Positions 23,763 to 26,043 of a stretch of 26,043 nucleotides of DNA are shown one piece after another (position 1 is the first letter of the stretch; each line of letters opens with the position of its first letter). The stretch covers positions 1 through 26,043 of the forward strand of contig CALEFO010000110.1 in assembly GCA_937877165.1 (NCBI GenBank), read 5' to 3'. A program made the position numbers and the translations under genes. A model generated the notes under the pieces. That model had not been told where the DNA came from and ran no database searches. It saw nothing but the letters and a program-made list of their open reading frames with translations. The stretch is from an uncultured Lachnospiraceae bacterium (GTDB lineage: Bacteria > Bacillota > Clostridia > Lachnospirales > Lachnospiraceae).

Positions 23763-24752
23763 TCAGGCCTTTTCCTTCTTCTTACCCGCTGCATCAATGC
23801 GGTGAATCAAGAAAATAAACAGCATGGAAATCAGAAGCAGCAGCAGTGCCATGGACCACAGCGCCATATTCTGTTCTCCGCCACTCGCCGAGTTGCCCAT
23901 ATCCGCTGCAATGGCAGCCGTAAGATTATTGGTCGGCGAAAGAAGATTCTTGGGGAACGCCCGCGTTTTGCCGATCACCATGGCAACCGCCAGTGCTTCG
24001 CCGAAGGCTCTTGCAAGGCCCAGGATGATTCCGGTCAGAATTCCGGATTTTGCCGCCGGAAGAACAATCCGGTAGATCACCTGCCATCTGGTGGAGCCAA
24101 GTCCATACGCCGCCTTCCGGTAATACTGCGGAATGCTCCGGATGGAATCCGCGGCCACCGTCGTGATGGTCGGAAAGATCATGACCGCGAGTACGATGCT
24201 CGCCGCCAGCACCGAGTAGCCTCCCATCCTCGCATGAAAGGTATCACGGATAAACGGAACCAGTACGGTCAGACCGATCCATCCGTAAACGACGGAAGGA
24301 ATTCCGACGAACATCTCGATTGCCGGCTGGAAAATCTTTGTTCCAAGCTTCGGCGCAATTTCCGTCATGAACACGGCCGCACCGATCGCAAACGGCGTCA
24401 CCATAAGAAGCGCCAGTCCGCACGTCAGCAGCGAACCCACAATATAAATGGCGCAGCCGACCTTTCCGCCGCCCTCCGTTGCCGAATCCATCGGGGCCCA
24501 CTCGCTGGAAAACAAAAATTCCAGAACCGAATGGTGATATTTGGTGAAGGTTCCAGTTCCCTGAACAATCAGGAAAATGCCGATAGACAGGGTCAGAGCG
24601 ATAATAAAGAAGCCCGCGGTGGTAACAATGCCCCGTCCCAGGTATTCTTTCCGGAAGCGATCCATGCCGCTCGTTCTCGTCTTCTTTACGATCCGTTTCT
24701 CTGTTTTACTGCATTCCGTACCGGCTGTAAGATTTGTAACCGCTTCACTCAT
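23763..24752 (-). CDS. pstC: Phosphate ABC transporter permease PstC
   Basis: The protein has 329 residues. Six predicted membrane segments follow a cytoplasmic N-terminus of about 45 residues. Family blocks include EMFVGIPSVVYGWIGL, the EAA-type loop LGSTRWQVIYRIVLPAA and GEALAVAMVIG. It pairs with PstA. The start at 24752 follows GAGGTAT at the spacing seen in the sister leaders. The open frame continues 43 codons upstream through leader sequence that shows no protein features. Confidence 0.94.
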   Translation of the reverse strand: MSEAVTNLTAGTECSKTEKRIVKKTRTSGMDRFRKEYLGRGIVTTAGFFIIALTLSIGIFLIVQGTGTFTKYHHSVLEFLFSSEWAPMDSATEGGGKVGCAIYIVGSLLTCGLALLMVTPFAIGAAVFMTEIAPKLGTKIFQPAIEMFVGIPSVVYGWIGLTVLVPFIRDTFHARMGGYSVLAASIVLAVMIFPTITTVAADSIRSIPQYYRKAAYGLGSTRWQVIYRIVLPAAKSGILTGIILGLARAFGEALAVAMVIGKTRAFPKNLLSPTNNLTAAIAADMGNSASGGEQNMALWSMALLLLLISMLFIFLIHRIDAAGKKKEKA

Positions 24753-24770
24753 GTCTATACCTCGCTGAGG
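24750..24770 (-). promoter_or_regulatory. RBS-palindrome leader motif (pstC)
   Basis: The minus strand reads CCTCAGCGAGGTAT (palindrome 24760-24770) then AGACATG, identical through GAGGTAT to the 781-802 copy. A run of A precedes it instead of TTTTG. Confidence 0.65.
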
Positions 24771-25029
24771 TTTTTTTCTTTTCACAGCCTGCGGCGGCCT
24801 GCCTTCTGCAGACATGCCGCCGTACACTGCTGTTTTAAACTGTTTCTTATTTTTCTCTTCCTGTTCCGTGACCCGGAACATTTTCGCGAATCCATGGAAT
24901 CCGTTCCCCGGCCTGAATTCCCCCGGTCCGGAACGTTTCTCTTGTCCCAGGCGTCACTTTCTTCCGGTCCGGAGTGCATTCCTCATCCGGTGCACCTGCA
25001 GAGAAGTTTTTGGAAAATTTGTCCTTGTC
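24771..25029 (-). other. Structured pstS-pstC intergenic leader, no gene
   Basis: This stretch of about 260 bp holds two clear stems: CGGCGGC (24792-24798) with 24816-24822, containing an inner CTGC/GCAG pair, and TGTTCCG (24862-24868) with 24874-24880. CCGGTCCGGA occurs twice (24923-24932, 24964-24973). No T-run follows any stem on the minus strand. I see no Pho-box-like repeat here, so pstC is probably transcribed from the pstS promoter through partially structured RNA. Confidence 0.5.
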
Positions 25030-26028
25030 TTACTTGGCCTCGTGAGCCTTGACCGCCTCGTCGCTCATCTTGGAGGATACGCCGTAGCCCATTGCCTCAA
25101 TGGAATCGCCGAACTCATCGCTCATCATGTAGTTGATGAAGGCCTGTGCTGCTTCGCTGCCCTCACCATTGGTGTACATGTGCTCGTAGCCCCATACCTT
25201 GTAGGTTCCGTTGTAGGTGTTCTCCAGAGTGGGCTCCACACCATCGATTGCAACTGTCTTGACCGTATCGTCGTCCACCAGATAGGAAAGTGCAACGTAG
25301 CCGATTGCTCCCTTGTTCTGCTCAACCGTCTGAAGAAGAGTACCGGAATCATCGGTCTCCAGTGCCTCATTGGAAGCCTCCTCTTCGCCGTTCAGCGCCC
25401 AGTTCTTGAACAGTGCTCTGGTTCCGGAAGAGCTGGGTCTCGTTACCAGAAGGATCTCTTCATCCGGTCCGCCGACTTCCTTCCAGTTCGTAACCTTACC
25501 GGTAAAGATGTCGATCAGCTGATCGGTGGTCAGATTATCAACGCCCAGATCCGCGTTGACAACCGGTGCCATGGTGATGACGCATACCTCATGATCCACA
25601 AGGCCCGCCGCAACCGATGCATCCAGCTTCTCTTCCGCGAAAACGTCCGAATCGCCGATGTCGATGGCGCCGTCCGCAACCTGCTTCAGACCCTCACCGG
25701 AGCCGCCGCCGTTTACGGTAACGGAGCAGTCCGGATTCGCATCCATGAACTTGTCTGCTGCTGCCTGGGCAAGAGGAAGCAGTGCGGAAGATCCGGCTGC
25801 GGTGACCTCTCCGGTGACAGCCTCTGCTGCAGGATCTGCCGCCGCGGTATCCTCAGCGGCTGCTTCGGTCGTTGCCGTCGTGTCCGCTGCTGCGGTAGTA
25901 TCCGCGGCTGCTGCCTCAGTTGTTGCCGACGTGTCCGCTGCTGCGGTATCCGAAGATCCGCATCCTGCCAGCATGCCCATTACCATTGCTGCTGCCGCAA
26001 TCGTCCCAGTAAGTTTCTTCAGCTTCAT
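25030..26028 (-). CDS. pstS: Phosphate-binding lipoprotein PstS
   Basis: The protein has 332 residues. A lipoprotein signal ends MLAGC (lipidated Cys23). A low-complexity Ala/Thr/Asp/Glu linker (27-70) is followed by the phosphate-binding fold: VTAAGSSALLPLAQ, NGGGSGEGLKQVADG, IDIGDSDVF and RPSSSGTRALF, which supply the Ser, Thr, Asp and Arg ligands. It captures phosphate outside the cell for PstCAB. GAGGAGG precedes the ATG. The upstream promoter, and any Pho box, lies beyond the right edge. The linker contains an imperfect 51-bp tandem repeat. Confidence 0.95.
   Translation of the reverse strand: MKLKKLTGTIAAAAMVMGMLAGCGSSDTAAADTSATTEAAAADTTAAADTTATTEAAAEDTAAADPAAEAVTGEVTAAGSSALLPLAQAAADKFMDANPDCSVTVNGGGSGEGLKQVADGAIDIGDSDVFAEEKLDASVAAGLVDHEVCVITMAPVVNADLGVDNLTTDQLIDIFTGKVTNWKEVGGPDEEILLVTRPSSSGTRALFKNWALNGEEEASNEALETDDSGTLLQTVEQNKGAIGYVALSYLVDDDTVKTVAIDGVEPTLENTYNGTYKVWGYEHMYTNGEGSEAAQAFINYMMSDEFGDSIEAMGYGVSSKMSDEAVKAHEAK
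25843..25944 (-). repeat. 51-bp tandem repeat in pstS linker
   Basis: Two 17-residue units (29-45 and 46-62) align as AAADTxATTEAAAxDT. The DNA blocks near 25869-25894 and 25920-25945 are nearly identical and 51 bp apart. It encodes a flexible spacer between the lipid anchor and the binding domain; copy number may vary between strains. Confidence 0.7.
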
Positions 26029-26043
26029 AATATCCTCCTCAAT

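Noticed and set aside
23802..25052. Plus-strand open frame of 416 codons opposite pstC
   Set aside because: Antisense to PstC; strongly basic and low in hydrophobic residues, with no family resemblance.

Overview
The window looks like a chromosomal piece of a mid-to-high-GC Clostridia, most likely Lachnospiraceae or a close relative. The grounds are lipoprotein signal peptides ending in AGC, strong GGAGG-type ribosome binding sites, a class II galactose-1-phosphate uridylyltransferase, CUT1 sugar ABC genes, and a pstSCAB-phoU-phoB-phoR order typical of that group. The genus assignment is inference. Every clear gene except one AraC-type regulator is on the minus strand, so the region is read right to left.

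Right part (about 16.9-26.0 kb): a full phosphate-starvation block. It holds pstS (binding lipoprotein), pstC, pstA and pstB (importer), phoU, phoB and phoR, then a terminator, then a Na+/phosphate symporter with its own 11-bp-periodic Pho-box-like array. galT follows the symporter. Middle (12.3-15.3 kb): a secreted double-psi-beta-barrel-like protein and an AEC-family carrier read from a near-consensus promoter, then azlC-azlD (branched-chain amino acid exporter) with a promoter that places the transcript start on the start codon. 

Left-middle (4.2-12.3 kb): a sugar or glycoside operon consisting of a solute-binding lipoprotein, two CUT1 permeases, a TIM-barrel isomerase/epimerase and two paralogous Gfo/Idh/MocA oxidoreductases, with a divergent AraC regulator. 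No ATPase is encoded; a shared MsiK/MsmX-type ATPase is presumably used. Far left (1-4 kb): a secreted purple-acid-phosphatase-like enzyme, a YibE/F membrane protein, and about 1 kb without an intact gene but rich in structure.

The most unusual signal is a modular, hairpin-rich leader on the minus strand. One copy lies at 781-894, and a second is cut by the left edge of the window (1-60). They share an exact 32-bp block. In each copy the adjacent stem is kept although one arm has changed sequence, which suggests selection on RNA structure. The 3' end of the leader, a CCTCAGNGAGGTAT palindrome containing the Shine-Dalgarno sequence followed by ATG, recurs immediately before galT, the Na+/Pi symporter and pstC, and in degenerate form before a sugar permease. 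Its central hairpin recurs between pstB and phoU. A promoter with a large dyad over its -35 region (373-419) points into the left-edge copy.
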